Shown here: piece by piece, positions 25,103 to 33,583 of the stretch
How positions within the stretch are numbered: the stretch's first letter is position 1
Layout: every line of letters begins with the position of its first letter
Assembly: GCF_001514305.1 (NCBI RefSeq)
Contig: NZ_KQ949126.1
Span: 1 to 58,207, forward strand
Direction of reading: 5' to 3'
Length of the DNA: 58,207 nucleotides
From: Streptomyces dysideae
GTDB taxonomy: Bacteria > Actinomycetota > Actinomycetes > Streptomycetales > Streptomycetaceae
Made by a program: the position numbers and the translations under genes
The notes under the pieces: generated by a model
The model's database searches: none
The model's input: only the letters and a program-made list of their open reading frames with translations
Told to the model about the DNA's origin: nothing

Positions 25103-25188
25103 TCACCTGTAACGAGGAGCGGGTAATGGAGCTACGAACTTATGAGTGCATTCACTCTTCTCAGTCAATTCCGCACGCGCGGGCGAAT

Positions 25189-26514
25189 TCAGGACGCGTC
25201 GAGGAACCGGTCGAGCACCCGCACGCCGAACTTCAGCCCCGCCACGGGCACCCGCTCGTCGACGCCGTGGAACATGCCGGCGAAGTCCAGCTCCGGCGGC
25301 AGCTGCAGCGGCGCGAAGCCGAAGCAGCGGATGCCGAGGTCGTCGAAGGACTTGGCGTCGGTGCCGCCGGACAGCATGTAGGGCACGGCCCGGGCGATCG
25401 GGTCCTCGGCGCCGAGCGCCAGCTGCATGGCGTCGACGAGCTTGCCGTCGAAGTCGGTCTCCAGCGCCTTGTCCGCGTGCACGTCCTCACGCCGCACGCG
25501 CGGGCCGAGGATGCGGTCGAGGTCGGCGAGGAACTCCTCCTCGTAACCGGGCAGGAAGCGGCCGTCGACGTGCGCGGTGGCCTGGCCCGGGATGACGTTG
25601 ACCTTGTAGCCGGCGCCGAGCATGGTGGGCGCCGCCGAGTTCCGGAGCGTGGCGCCCACCATCTTGGCGATGCCGCCGAGCTTGGCGAGGGTCTCATCCA
25701 TGTTCTCGGGGTCGAGGTCGGTGCCGAGCGCGTCGGAGAGCTCGTCGAGGAAGGACCGCACGGTCTTGGTCACGCGCACCGGCCAGGTGTGCCGGCCGAG
25801 CCGTCCGACGGCCTCGCACAGTTCGGTGATGGCGTTGTCGTTGTTGGTCATCGAGCCGTGGCCCGCGGTGCCGTCCACGGTGAGCCGCATCCAGTGCATG
25901 CCCTTCTGGGCGGTCTCCACCAGGTACAGCCGCAGGTTCTCGTTGACGGTGAAGGAGAACCCGCCGACCTCGCCGATCGCCTCGGTGACGCCCTCGAAGA
26001 GGTCCGGGTGCTTGTCGACGAGGTGCCGGGCGCCGTAGGTCCCGCCGGCCTCCTCGTCGGCGAGGAACGCGAGCACGATGTCCCGCGGCGGCTTGCGGCC
26101 GCTGCGCAGCCGGTCGCGTACGACCGCCAGGGTCATCGCGTCCATGTCCTTCATGTCGACGGCCCCGCGCCCCCACACGCACCCGTCGGCGATCTCGCCG
26201 GAGAAGGGGTGGTGGGTCCAGTCGTCGGCGTTGGCCGGCACGACGTCGGTGTGGCCGTGGATCAGCAGCGCGGGCCGGGACGGGTCCTCGCCCTCGATGC
26301 GGGCGACCGTGGAGGCGCGCCCCTTGTGCGACTCGATGATCTTCGGGTCGAGCCCCACCTCGGCGAGCTTCTCGGCGACGTACTCGGCCGCCTTGCGCTC
26401 GCCCGGTCCCGAGTGGTCGCCGTAGTTGCTGGTGTCGATCTGGATCAGCTCGCGGCAGAGGTCCACGACCTCGTCCTCGCCGGTGACGCTCCTGGCTGTG
26501 TCCGTGTCGCTCAC
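25189..26514 (-). CDS. M20-family zinc metallopeptidase
   Basis: A 441-residue M20/M25/M40 exopeptidase with two zinc ions. Metal and catalytic motifs are LLIHGHTDVVPAN (His, catalytic Asp) near residue 87, GAVDMKDMDAM near 119, the glutamate pair in FLADEEAGGTYG near 153, and GHGSMTNN near 218. A conserved late histidine occurs in GMFHGVDERVP near 414. The GTG at 26514 is chosen because GGGAGGA lies 7 nt before it; an in-frame GTG at 26535 lies upstream of that site. Substrate unknown (dipeptide or acylated amino acid likely). It lies upstream of chpH on the same strand. Confidence 0.88.
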   Translation of the reverse strand: MSDTDTARSVTGEDEVVDLCRELIQIDTSNYGDHSGPGERKAAEYVAEKLAEVGLDPKIIESHKGRASTVARIEGEDPSRPALLIHGHTDVVPANADDWTHHPFSGEIADGCVWGRGAVDMKDMDAMTLAVVRDRLRSGRKPPRDIVLAFLADEEAGGTYGARHLVDKHPDLFEGVTEAIGEVGGFSFTVNENLRLYLVETAQKGMHWMRLTVDGTAGHGSMTNNDNAITELCEAVGRLGRHTWPVRVTKTVRSFLDELSDALGTDLDPENMDETLAKLGGIAKMVGATLRNSAAPTMLGAGYKVNVIPGQATAHVDGRFLPGYEEEFLADLDRILGPRVRREDVHADKALETDFDGKLVDAMQLALGAEDPIARAVPYMLSGGTDAKSFDDLGIRCFGFAPLQLPPELDFAGMFHGVDERVPVAGLKFGVRVLDRFLDAS

Positions 26515-26704
26515 GCTGCTTCCTCCCGCTGTCACTGCTGCCGGTTCCCCTCATCCTCCTCCCCCGGCCGGTCCCGCCCCAAGACGGGCTCCGGGCCGTC
26601 ACACGCCGTTCACGCCGGGACCGGCGGGTGATCGGCCACCTTCGAAAGCCTGGTAATGTTTTCTCTGTCGCCGCCGGGGGAAACCCCCGCACGACAGACA
26701 CCTT

Positions 26705-26789
26705 GTCCGGGTGGCGGAATGGCAGACGCGCTAGCTTGAGGTGCTAGTGCCCTTTATCGGGCGTGGGGGTTCAAGTCCCCCCTCGGACA
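26705..26789 (+). tRNA. tRNA-Leu (anticodon GAG)
   Basis: An 85-nt tRNA without encoded CCA. The acceptor stem GTCCGGG pairs with CTCGGAC (one G-U) and the discriminator base is A. The anticodon arm is CTAGC-TTGAGGT-GCTAG, with anticodon GAG at 26738-26740. A long variable arm and the T-arm GTTCAAGTC follow. It reads CUC and CUU, common leucine codons here. A strong terminator follows. Confidence 0.96.
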
Positions 26790-26797
26790 CTTGACAT

Positions 26798-26833
26798 GGC
26801 GAGGGCCGCGACCGTGAGGTCGCGGCCCTCGCC
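26798..26833 (+). terminator. Terminator of the tRNA-Leu gene
   Basis: A perfect 16-bp stem (GGCGAGGGCCGCGACC and complement) with a GTGA loop, 8 nt after the tRNA. Confidence 0.9.
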
Positions 26834-27060
26834 CGTTGTGTGGGGCAAGTCTCGCCCGGTCGAAGATCACCAGGTCAGCCCCCTTGCCGCCGCCCCCGCG
26901 CAGCCCCGGACGGCCGTTCCGAGTGGCGATCCGGGGGGCCCGAACCTAGCGTCGTACTAAAATTTCCGGCTTGTTACGGAGCTGGAGCCGGACAACCCCA
27001 GGCAGACCTGCGGGCCCGCCAGCGCCCCGGAGGCTTCCGGGATCGAGACGCGAGGACCCG

Positions 27061-30000
27061 ATGGCAGCCATACACGAGAGCAGTGCTCTCGGTCTGCTCG
27101 ACGAAGAGATCCGTGAGCGGTTCGGTGACCGGGCACGTTTCTCCGGGGGACCGGCGGCCTCCGCGCGCACGCTCGTCGACGTCTTCGACGCGTCCGTCCG
27201 GTCGTATCCGGACGAACTCGCCCTGGACGACGGCACGACGCGGCTCACCTACCGTGCGCTGGCCGTCGAGGTGGAGCGGCTCAGGCGGCACCTCGCAGAG
27301 GCTGGGGTCGGGCTCGGGGACCGGGTCGGGGTGCGGGTCCCGTCCGGCACCAATGATCTTTACGTGGCGATCCTCGCCGTGCTCGCCGCGGGTGCCGCCT
27401 ATGTGCCGGTGGACGCGGAGGATCCGGACGAGCGGGCCGAGTTGGTGTTCGGGGAGGCGGACGTACGGGCCGTCGTCGGGGCCGGGCACGAGCTCACCGT
27501 CCATGGCCGCGGCGACGCCCCCGCCGCCCGTCCCGGTGCCGAGCACGATGCCTGGATCATCTTCACGTCCGGTTCCACCGGGAAGCCCAAGGGTGTCGCC
27601 GTCAGTCATCGCAGCGCCGCCGCGTTCGTGGACGCCGAGTCGGCGCTGTTCCTCGCCGAGGAGCCCATCGGGCCCGGGGACCGGGTCATGGCGGGGCTGT
27701 CCGTCGCCTTCGACGCGTCCTGCGAGGAGATGTGGCTGGCCTGGCGGTACGGGGCCTGTCTGGTGCCGGTGCCGCGGTCGCAGGTCAGGAGCGGTGCGGA
27801 TCTCGGGCCGTGGCTGGTCGAGCAGGAGATCACCGTGGTGTCGACGGTGCCGACGCTGGCGGCGCTCTGGGAGCCGGAGGCCCTCAACGACGTACGGCTG
27901 CTGATCTTCGGCGGTGAGGCCTGTTCGCCCGAGCTGGCGCAGCGGCTGGTGACGGAGGGGCGCGAGGTCTGGAACACGTACGGGCCGACCGAGGCGACCG
28001 TCGTGGCCTGTGCGTCGCTGATGAGCGGTGCGGAGCCGATCCGGATCGGGCTGCCGCTGGACGGCTGGGAACTGGCCGTCGTCGACGAGGCCGGGGAGCC
28101 CGTGCCGATGGGCGGCAGCGGTCAGTTGGTGATCGGCGGGGTCGGGCTGGCGCGGTATCTGGATGCCAAGAAGGACGCGGAGAAGTACGCGCCTCTTGAG
28201 TCGCTGGGCTGGGAGCGGGCGTACCGCAGTGGTGACCTCGTCAAGGCGGAGCCCGAGGGGCTGGTCTTCCTCGGGCGGGCCGACGAGCAGATCAAACTGG
28301 GCGGGCGGCGCATCGAACTGGGGGAAGTCGACGCCGCGTTGCAGGCGCTGCCGGGTGTCGCGGGGGCCGCCGCCGCCGTACGGACCGCCCGCGGCGGCAA
28401 CCAGCTCCTCGTGGGGTACGTCGTCACACAGGACGGCTGGGACCAGACGGCCGCCGTCGAGAAGCTGCGTGCCGAACTGCCCGCGGCGCTGGTGCCGTTG
28501 CTCGCGCCGGTCGGCGAACTGCCGACGCGCACCTCGGGCAAGGTGGACCGGAACGCGCTGCCGTGGCCGTTGGAGGGGCTCGAAACGGGTGGCCCGGCCG
28601 AGCAGTTGTACGGCACGGAGGCGTGGCTCGCCGAGCAGTGGACCGAGGTGCTCGGCATCCCCGTGTCGAGTGCGCGGGACGACTTCTTCGCCATCGGGGG
28701 TGGCAGTCTCGCCGCCGCCCAGCTGACGACCCGGCTGCGCACGCGTTACCCGAGCGCCGCCGTCCTCGACATCTACCAGCATGCGGTGCTGCGCAAGCTG
28801 GCCCGTCGGCTGGAGGAGTCCGCGCAGGGCGACGGCGCCCGGCGCACGATCGCTCCGGTGCCGATGCGCGCCCAGGTCATCCAACTTGTGCTGCTGGTCC
28901 CGCTGTTCACGCTGCTCGGGCTGCGCTGGACGGTGGCGCTGGCCGCGGCCGGGAACCTGCTGCCCACGTACTCCTGGCTGCCGACCGCGCCTTGGTGGCT
29001 CGTCGCGGCCGGTGCTCTGGTGCTGTTCAGTCCGCCCGGGCGGCTCGCGATCGGTGCGGGCGGGGCGCGGCTGCTGCTGCGCGGGGTGAAGCCCGGTCGG
29101 TACGCGCGCGGTGGGGGCGTACATCTGCGGCTGTGGGCCGCGGAGCGGCTGGCCGAGTTCAGCGGGGCGACCTCGCTGACCGGGGCCTGGCTGGAGCGGT
29201 ACGCGCGGGCGCTGGGCGCCAAGGTCGGGCCGGACGTCGATCTGCACTCGCTGCCGCCGGTCACCGGCCTGCTCAAGCTGGGGCGGGGCGCGGCCGTCGA
29301 GTCCGAGGTGGACCTGTCCGGGTACTGGCTGGACGGCGACCGGCTGGAGATCGGCGCGGTCAAGGTCGGCGCGCATGCCGTCGTCGGCACGCGTAGTGTG
29401 CTCTTCCCGGGCGCCCGCGTCGGCAAGCGGGCCGAGGTGGCGCCCGGTTCGGCGGTCACCGGGCAGATCCCGACCGGTCAGCGGTGGGCGGGCGCGCCCG
29501 CGGTGAAGCTCGGCAAGGCCAAGCGCAACTGGCCCAAGGAACGGCCGCGCCGGGGCACGTACTGGCGTGTGATGTACGGCCTGAGCGGCTTCGCGCTGAC
29601 CGCGCTGCCGGTGGTGGCGGGGGCGGTCGCGCTCCTCGTGGCGTGGATCTTCATCACCCCGGGCTCGGTGGTGCAGGGCGCCGCGTCGGCGCTCGTACCG
29701 GCGACGCTCGTCTTCGGGCTGACGTACGCGCTGCTGATCCTCCTCGCCGTACGGCTGCTGAGCCTCGGTCTGCGTGAGGGCACGCATCCGACGCACAGCA
29801 GGGTCGGGTGGCAGGCCTGGACGGTCACGCAGCTGATGGACCGGTCCCGGGAGACGCTGTTCCCGCTGTACGCCGGGCTGGTCACGCCGGTGTGGCTGCG
29901 GCTGCTCGGGATGCGCGTCGGCAAGGGCGCCGAGGTGTCGACCGTCCTCGCGCTGCCCAGCCTGACCACGGTCGGCGAGGGGGCGTTCCTGGCCGACGAC

Positions 30001-30915
30001 ACGCTGACCGCGCCGTACGAGCTCGGTGGTGGCTGGATGCGGATCGGGCGGGCGGAGATCGGGCGGCGGGCCTTCCTCGGGAATTCCGGGATGACCGCGC
30101 CGGGGCGGACCGTGCCGGACGGCGGGCTGGTCGGCGTACTGTCCGCGACGCCGAAGAAGGCCAAGAAGGGCACCTCGTATCTGGGGCTGCCGCCGGTCAG
30201 GCTGCCGCGGAGTGCGGCCGGCGGTGACCAGAGCCGGACGTACGATCCGCCGGCCCAGCTGCTGTGGGCGCGGGCGCTGGTGGAGCTGTGCCGGATCGTG
30301 CCGGTGTTCGGCTCGGCGGGGCTGGCGGTGCTGACCGTGGCGGCGCTGTGTGCGCTGGGCGTCTGGGCCCCGCTGCTGTCCGGGCTGGTGCTGCTCGGGG
30401 CGGGGGCGGTGGCCGGTGCCGTCTCGATCGTCGCCAAGTGGGCGCTTGTGGGGCGGCACCGTGGCGGGGAGCATCCGCTGTGGAGCGGGTTCGTGTGGCG
30501 CAACGAGCTGGCGGACACCTTTGTGGAGGTGCTGGCCGTGCCGTGGCTGGCCGGGGCGGTGCCGGGTACGCCGGTGCTGACGGCGTGGCTGCGGGGGCTG
30601 GGCGCGCGGATCGGCAAGGGCGTGTGGGTGGAGAGCTACTGGCTGCCGGAGACGGATCTGGTGACCCTGGAGGACGCCGCCACCGTGAACCGGGGCTGTG
30701 TGCTCCAGACGCACCTCTTCCACGACCGGATCTTGCGGACGGATACTGTGGTCCTCCGTGAGGGCGCGACGCTGGGTCCTGGCGGGATCGTGCTGCCGGG
30801 CAGCACGATCGGGGCCCGCACGACACTGGGTCCCGCATCGCTCGTCATGGCCGCGGAGTCCGTCCCCGACGACACCCGTTGGCTCGGCAACCCGATCGAG
30901 TCATGGCGCCCCTGA
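27061..30915 (+). CDS. Poly-amino-acid synthetase-like single-module NRPS with membrane domain (Pls family)
   Basis: A 1284-residue protein with the layout of epsilon-poly-L-lysine synthetase: adenylation domain, carrier domain, then membrane helices alternating with tandem soluble domains, and no classical condensation or thioesterase domain. Adenylation motifs are FTSGSTGKPKGVAVSH near residue 168, SVAFDASCEEMWLAW near 215, NTYGPTEATV near 304 and GRADEQIKLGGRRIELGEVD near 404. The carrier phosphopantetheine serine is in FFAIGGGSLAAA (about 547). About six membrane helices follow in three pairs (near 605-650, 840-905, 1080-1130), with left-handed beta-helix-like soluble parts between them (VGKGAEVSTVLALPS, IGKGVWVESYWLPE). 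Acidic residues in FDASCEEMW could favour a cationic substrate, but that is a guess. ATG 27061 follows GAGGA. The M1 peptidase gene overlaps its end. Confidence 0.85.
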   Translation: MAAIHESSALGLLDEEIRERFGDRARFSGGPAASARTLVDVFDASVRSYPDELALDDGTTRLTYRALAVEVERLRRHLAEAGVGLGDRVGVRVPSGTNDLYVAILAVLAAGAAYVPVDAEDPDERAELVFGEADVRAVVGAGHELTVHGRGDAPAARPGAEHDAWIIFTSGSTGKPKGVAVSHRSAAAFVDAESALFLAEEPIGPGDRVMAGLSVAFDASCEEMWLAWRYGACLVPVPRSQVRSGADLGPWLVEQEITVVSTVPTLAALWEPEALNDVRLLIFGGEACSPELAQRLVTEGREVWNTYGPTEATVVACASLMSGAEPIRIGLPLDGWELAVVDEAGEPVPMGGSGQLVIGGVGLARYLDAKKDAEKYAPLESLGWERAYRSGDLVKAEPEGLVFLGRADEQIKLGGRRIELGEVDAALQALPGVAGAAAAVRTARGGNQLLVGYVVTQDGWDQTAAVEKLRAELPAALVPLLAPVGELPTRTSGKVDRNALPWPLEGLETGGPAEQLYGTEAWLAEQWTEVLGIPVSSARDDFFAIGGGSLAAAQLTTRLRTRYPSAAVLDIYQHAVLRKLARRLEESAQGDGARRTIAPVPMRAQVIQLVLLVPLFTLLGLRWTVALAAAGNLLPTYSWLPTAPWWLVAAGALVLFSPPGRLAIGAGGARLLLRGVKPGRYARGGGVHLRLWAAERLAEFSGATSLTGAWLERYARALGAKVGPDVDLHSLPPVTGLLKLGRGAAVESEVDLSGYWLDGDRLEIGAVKVGAHAVVGTRSVLFPGARVGKRAEVAPGSAVTGQIPTGQRWAGAPAVKLGKAKRNWPKERPRRGTYWRVMYGLSGFALTALPVVAGAVALLVAWIFITPGSVVQGAASALVPATLVFGLTYALLILLAVRLLSLGLREGTHPTHSRVGWQAWTVTQLMDRSRETLFPLYAGLVTPVWLRLLGMRVGKGAEVSTVLALPSLTTVGEGAFLADDTLTAPYELGGGWMRIGRAEIGRRAFLGNSGMTAPGRTVPDGGLVGVLSATPKKAKKGTSYLGLPPVRLPRSAAGGDQSRTYDPPAQLLWARALVELCRIVPVFGSAGLAVLTVAALCALGVWAPLLSGLVLLGAGAVAGAVSIVAKWALVGRHRGGEHPLWSGFVWRNELADTFVEVLAVPWLAGAVPGTPVLTAWLRGLGARIGKGVWVESYWLPETDLVTLEDAATVNRGCVLQTHLFHDRILRTDTVVLREGATLGPGGIVLPGSTIGARTTLGPASLVMAAESVPDDTRWLGNPIESWRP

Positions 30916-32333
30916 GCGGCGGTCACCCGGCGTCGGCGGGCGGGGCACCGGCACGGAGTGGCAGCACAGCGCAGGGAGCAGACGCGGCAGTGGCAGTTCA
31001 GCAGGCGGCGGGCACGGACCCGTACTTCCCGGACCACGGTGACCCCCGCTACCGGGTGCACCGTTACGAGCTCGCGCTGGACTACCGCCCGGGCCCGAAC
31101 CGCCTGTCGGGGACGGCCCGCATCAACGCCATAGCGGGACGTTCCCCGCTCACCGAGTTCGTGCTGAACCTCGGCGACTTCAAGATCGGGCGGGTGCGGG
31201 TGGACGGCCGCCAGCCGCACTACACGCACCGCGGCGGCAGGCTGCGGATCCGCCCCGGGAAGCCGGTCCGGGCCGGGGCCGCCTTCACGGTCGAGGTGCA
31301 CTGGTCGGGCAATCCCAAGCCGGTGAACAGCCCGTGGGGCGGGCTGGGCTGGGAGGAGCTGGAGGACGGGGCGCTGGTGGCGAGCCAGCCGATCGGGGCG
31401 CCGTCCTGGTACCCGTGCAACGACCGGCCCGCGGACAAGGCGTCGTACCAGATCTCGGTCACCACACCGTCGTCGTACGCGGTGGTGGCGGGCGGGCGGC
31501 TGCTGACCCGGACGACGAAGGCCTCGACGACCACCTGGGTGTACGAGCAGGCGGCGCCGACGTCCAGCTATCTGGTCGGGTTGTCGATCGGCAAGTACCA
31601 GACGGTGCTGCTGGGCGACCCGGGCCTGGGCGGCGTACCGCAGCACGGGCACATCCCGGCGGATCTGCTCCCCCGGTTCTCACGGGACTTCGCACGTCAG
31701 CCCGCCATGATGGACCTCTTCCAGGAGCTGTTCGGCCCGTACCCCTTCGACGAGTACGCGGTCGTCGTCACCGAGGAGGAGCTCGATGTGCCCGTCGAGG
31801 CTCAGGGGTTGTCGCTGTTCGGCGCCAACCACGTGGACGGCGCGCGGGGTTCGGAGCGGCTGGTGGCGCACGAGCTGGCGCACCAGTGGTTCGGCAACAG
31901 CGTGTCCATCGCGGACTGGCGGCACATCTGGCTGAACGAGGGGTTCGCGAAGTACGCGGAGTGGCTGTGGTCGGAGCGGTCGGGCGGGCGCAGCGCGCAG
32001 CAACTGGCGGCCGCCGCACACCGGTTGCTGTCGTCGCTGCCGCAGGATCTGCGGCTGGCCGACCCCGGGCGCAAGTCGATGTTCGACGACCGGCTCTACG
32101 AGCGCGGCGGCCTCACCCTGCACGCGGTGCGGTGCGCGCTGGGCGACATCGCGTTCTTCCGCATGCTGCGTGGCTGGGCGGGGCTGCACCGGGGCGGGGC
32201 GGTGACGACCACGTCGTTCACCGCGTACGTGGGCCGGTTCGCGCCCGAGCCGCTGGACGACCTGTTCGAGGCGTGGGTGTACGGAACGGCCTTGCCGCCG
32301 CTGCCCATGCCGGAGACGCGGGCGGCCGTCTAG
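30903..32333 (+). CDS. M1-family zinc aminopeptidase
   Basis: A 476-residue M1 metallopeptidase. The zinc motif HELAHQWFGN near residue 322 is followed by the distal glutamate in WLNEGFAKYAEW, as required. An exopeptidase-type segment precedes it (EEELDVPVEAQGLSLFG), where GAMEN-like motifs normally lie; the classical GxMEN is replaced by VEAQGLS. No signal peptide is evident, so the protein is probably cytoplasmic; the first 40 residues are Gly/Ala-rich and the start is uncertain (ATG 30903, or a GTG near 30987). With the ATG it overlaps the Pls-like gene by 13 nt, so the two are co-translated. A peptidase beside a poly-amino-acid synthetase may degrade or trim the polymer for self-protection; this is inference. 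Confidence 0.85.
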   Translation: MAPLSGGHPASAGGAPARSGSTAQGADAAVAVQQAAGTDPYFPDHGDPRYRVHRYELALDYRPGPNRLSGTARINAIAGRSPLTEFVLNLGDFKIGRVRVDGRQPHYTHRGGRLRIRPGKPVRAGAAFTVEVHWSGNPKPVNSPWGGLGWEELEDGALVASQPIGAPSWYPCNDRPADKASYQISVTTPSSYAVVAGGRLLTRTTKASTTTWVYEQAAPTSSYLVGLSIGKYQTVLLGDPGLGGVPQHGHIPADLLPRFSRDFARQPAMMDLFQELFGPYPFDEYAVVVTEEELDVPVEAQGLSLFGANHVDGARGSERLVAHELAHQWFGNSVSIADWRHIWLNEGFAKYAEWLWSERSGGRSAQQLAAAAHRLLSSLPQDLRLADPGRKSMFDDRLYERGGLTLHAVRCALGDIAFFRMLRGWAGLHRGGAVTTTSFTAYVGRFAPEPLDDLFEAWVYGTALPPLPMPETRAAV

Positions 32334-32346
32334 CAGAATGGGCGCC

Positions 32347-32757
32347 ATGACCACGCGTTCCTGCCCGTGCGGGCTGCCCGAGGCGTACGCCAAGTGCTGC
32401 GGCCGCTATCTCCCCCAGTCTCGAACAAGCTCGACCGGGGGGACCCCCATCGGTGCCGCCGCCGCGCCGACCGCCGAGGCGCTCATGCGGTCCCGCTACT
32501 GCGCCTTCGTGCAGCGGGACGAGGCGTATCTGCTGCGGACCTGGCATCCGCGGACGCGGCCGGCGCGGGTGGACTTCGATCCGGGGATGCGGTGGACCGG
32601 TCTTGAGATCCTCGGTACGAGCGACGGGTCCGCGTTCCACTCCACGGGGACCGTGACCTTCCGGGCGTCGTTCCGGGGCGGGTCGCTGCACGAGCGGAGC
32701 CGGTTCGAGCGCGTGGACGGGGCGTGGGTGTACGTGGACGGGGACTTCCTGAGCTAG
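32347..32757 (+). CDS. YchJ-family (UPF0225) SEC-C-type small protein carrying a 13-codon repeat insert
   Basis: A 136-residue protein. The N-terminus MTTRSCPCGLPEAYAKCCGR holds the CPCG...CC zinc-binding SEC-C-like motif, followed by APTAEALMRSRYCAFVQRDE and a C-terminal NTF2-like beta sheet, both typical of YchJ. The role of YchJ is unknown. Between them, LPQSRTSSTGGTP (13 codons, 32410-32448) is encoded by a repeat that also occurs in the acyl-CoA dehydrogenase gene. Removing it restores ordinary spacing. ATG 32347 is preferred to the ATG three codons earlier, as the family begins at MTTRSCPCG. It lies 13 nt after the M1 gene and may be in its operon. Confidence 0.85.
   Translation: MTTRSCPCGLPEAYAKCCGRYLPQSRTSSTGGTPIGAAAAPTAEALMRSRYCAFVQRDEAYLLRTWHPRTRPARVDFDPGMRWTGLEILGTSDGSAFHSTGTVTFRASFRGGSLHERSRFERVDGAWVYVDGDFLS
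32410..32448 (+). repeat. 39-bp dispersed repeat, copy A (inside the YchJ-like gene)
   Basis: It begins CTCCCCCAGTCTCG, has the core GCTCGACCGGG and ends GACCCCC. The reverse complement of 46041-46080 matches it along its length: CTCCCCCA, TCTCG, GCTCGA, CGGG and CCCCC are shared in the same order, with one base of length difference. It is exactly 13 codons long, so the host gene stays in frame. Confidence 0.8.
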
Positions 32758-32764
32758 CCGGTCC

Positions 32765-33466
32765 CTACGGCGCCAGGATGTCCAGCTCCTGGAGGGCGCC
32801 GACCGTGATCTCGCGGGTCAGGTGCTCCGCGCGCACCGCGTCGCCCGCGCGCACGGCCTCCGCGACCTGGACGTGCAGGGTGACCGCGGCCGGGTCGGGG
32901 TCCTCGAACATGACCTCGTGGTGGGTGCGGCCGGCGAGGACCTCGGCGACGACGTCACCGAGGCGGGCGAACATCTCGTTGCCGGAGGCGTTGAGGATCA
33001 CGCGGTGGAAGGTGACGTCGTGCACGAGGTACCCCTCGAGCTGGTGGCCGCGGGAGTTGGCCACCATGCCCAGGGCGCACTCGGTGAGTTCGGCGCACTG
33101 GTCGGCCGTGGCGTGCTTGGCGGCCAGGCCCGCCGCGACCGGCTCGATCGCCGAGCGGAGCACGGTCAGCGAGCGCAGCTGCTGGGGGCGGTCGGCGCCG
33201 GCCAGGCGCCAGCGGATGACCTGCGGATCGTAGACGTTCCACTCGGACTTGGGACGGACCGTCACGCCCACCCGGCGGCGGGACTCGACCAGGTGCATGG
33301 ACTCCAGGACCCGGACCGCCTCACGCATCACCGAGCGTGACACATCGAAGCGCTGCGCCAGCTCGTCCGTGCGCAGGACGCTGCCCGGCGGGTACTCGCC
33401 CGCGGTGATCGCGGGACCGAGGGATTCCAGTACATGGCCGTGCAGCCCCCGACCCGGTGTGCTCAT
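32765..33466 (-). CDS. gntR: Gluconate-type GntR/FadR-family repressor
   Basis: A 233-residue regulator. The winged helix-turn-helix (residues 10-75) includes LRTDELAQRFDVSRSVMREA, and the FCD domain (about 90-225) includes the metal-ligand pattern VHDVTFHRVI and LHVQVAEAV. It is divergent from gluconokinase with a 117-nt spacer that contains two related candidate sites, the classic arrangement of a gluconate operon; S. coelicolor has gntR-gntK at the matching place as I recall (SCO1678-1679). Gluconate or a phosphorylated derivative is the expected inducer. ATG 33466. Confidence 0.85.
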   Translation of the reverse strand: MSTPGRGLHGHVLESLGPAITAGEYPPGSVLRTDELAQRFDVSRSVMREAVRVLESMHLVESRRRVGVTVRPKSEWNVYDPQVIRWRLAGADRPQQLRSLTVLRSAIEPVAAGLAAKHATADQCAELTECALGMVANSRGHQLEGYLVHDVTFHRVILNASGNEMFARLGDVVAEVLAGRTHHEVMFEDPDPAAVTLHVQVAEAVRAGDAVRAEHLTREITVGALQELDILAP

Positions 33467-33500
33467 GCACTCAGCGTACGCGGCACATCACGGGAACAAA

Positions 33501-33546
33501 AAGTCTGACTTATTTGCCACAGGGGCTTGAATTAGTCGTACCTAAT
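33501..33546. promoter_or_regulatory. Candidate GntR operator region
   Basis: AAGTC-T-GACTT (33501-33511) is a perfect 11-bp palindrome of the FadR type. Thirty bases on, ATTAG (33531) and CTAAT (33542) form a second inverted repeat whose left part AGTCGTAC resembles AGTCTGAC of the first. Both lie between gntR and gntK and could control both. Confidence 0.55.
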
Positions 33547-33583
33547 CGGTTTCAGTTGCGTCGGCGCCCCACGGCGCCACGTT

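Noticed and set aside
26965..26992. Inverted repeat TCCGGCT...AGCCGGA upstream of the Pls-like gene
   Set aside because: Seven-base G+C-rich arms with a 14-nt loop are common by chance here, and there is no second copy to support a site.
26974..30723. Very long open frame antisense to the Pls-like gene (and similar antisense frames over glpK, glpD and the RecD-like gene)
   Set aside because: In high-G+C coding DNA the complementary frame is often open. The translation is Arg/Gly/Pro/His-rich with no family segments, while the sense strand has full domain motifs.
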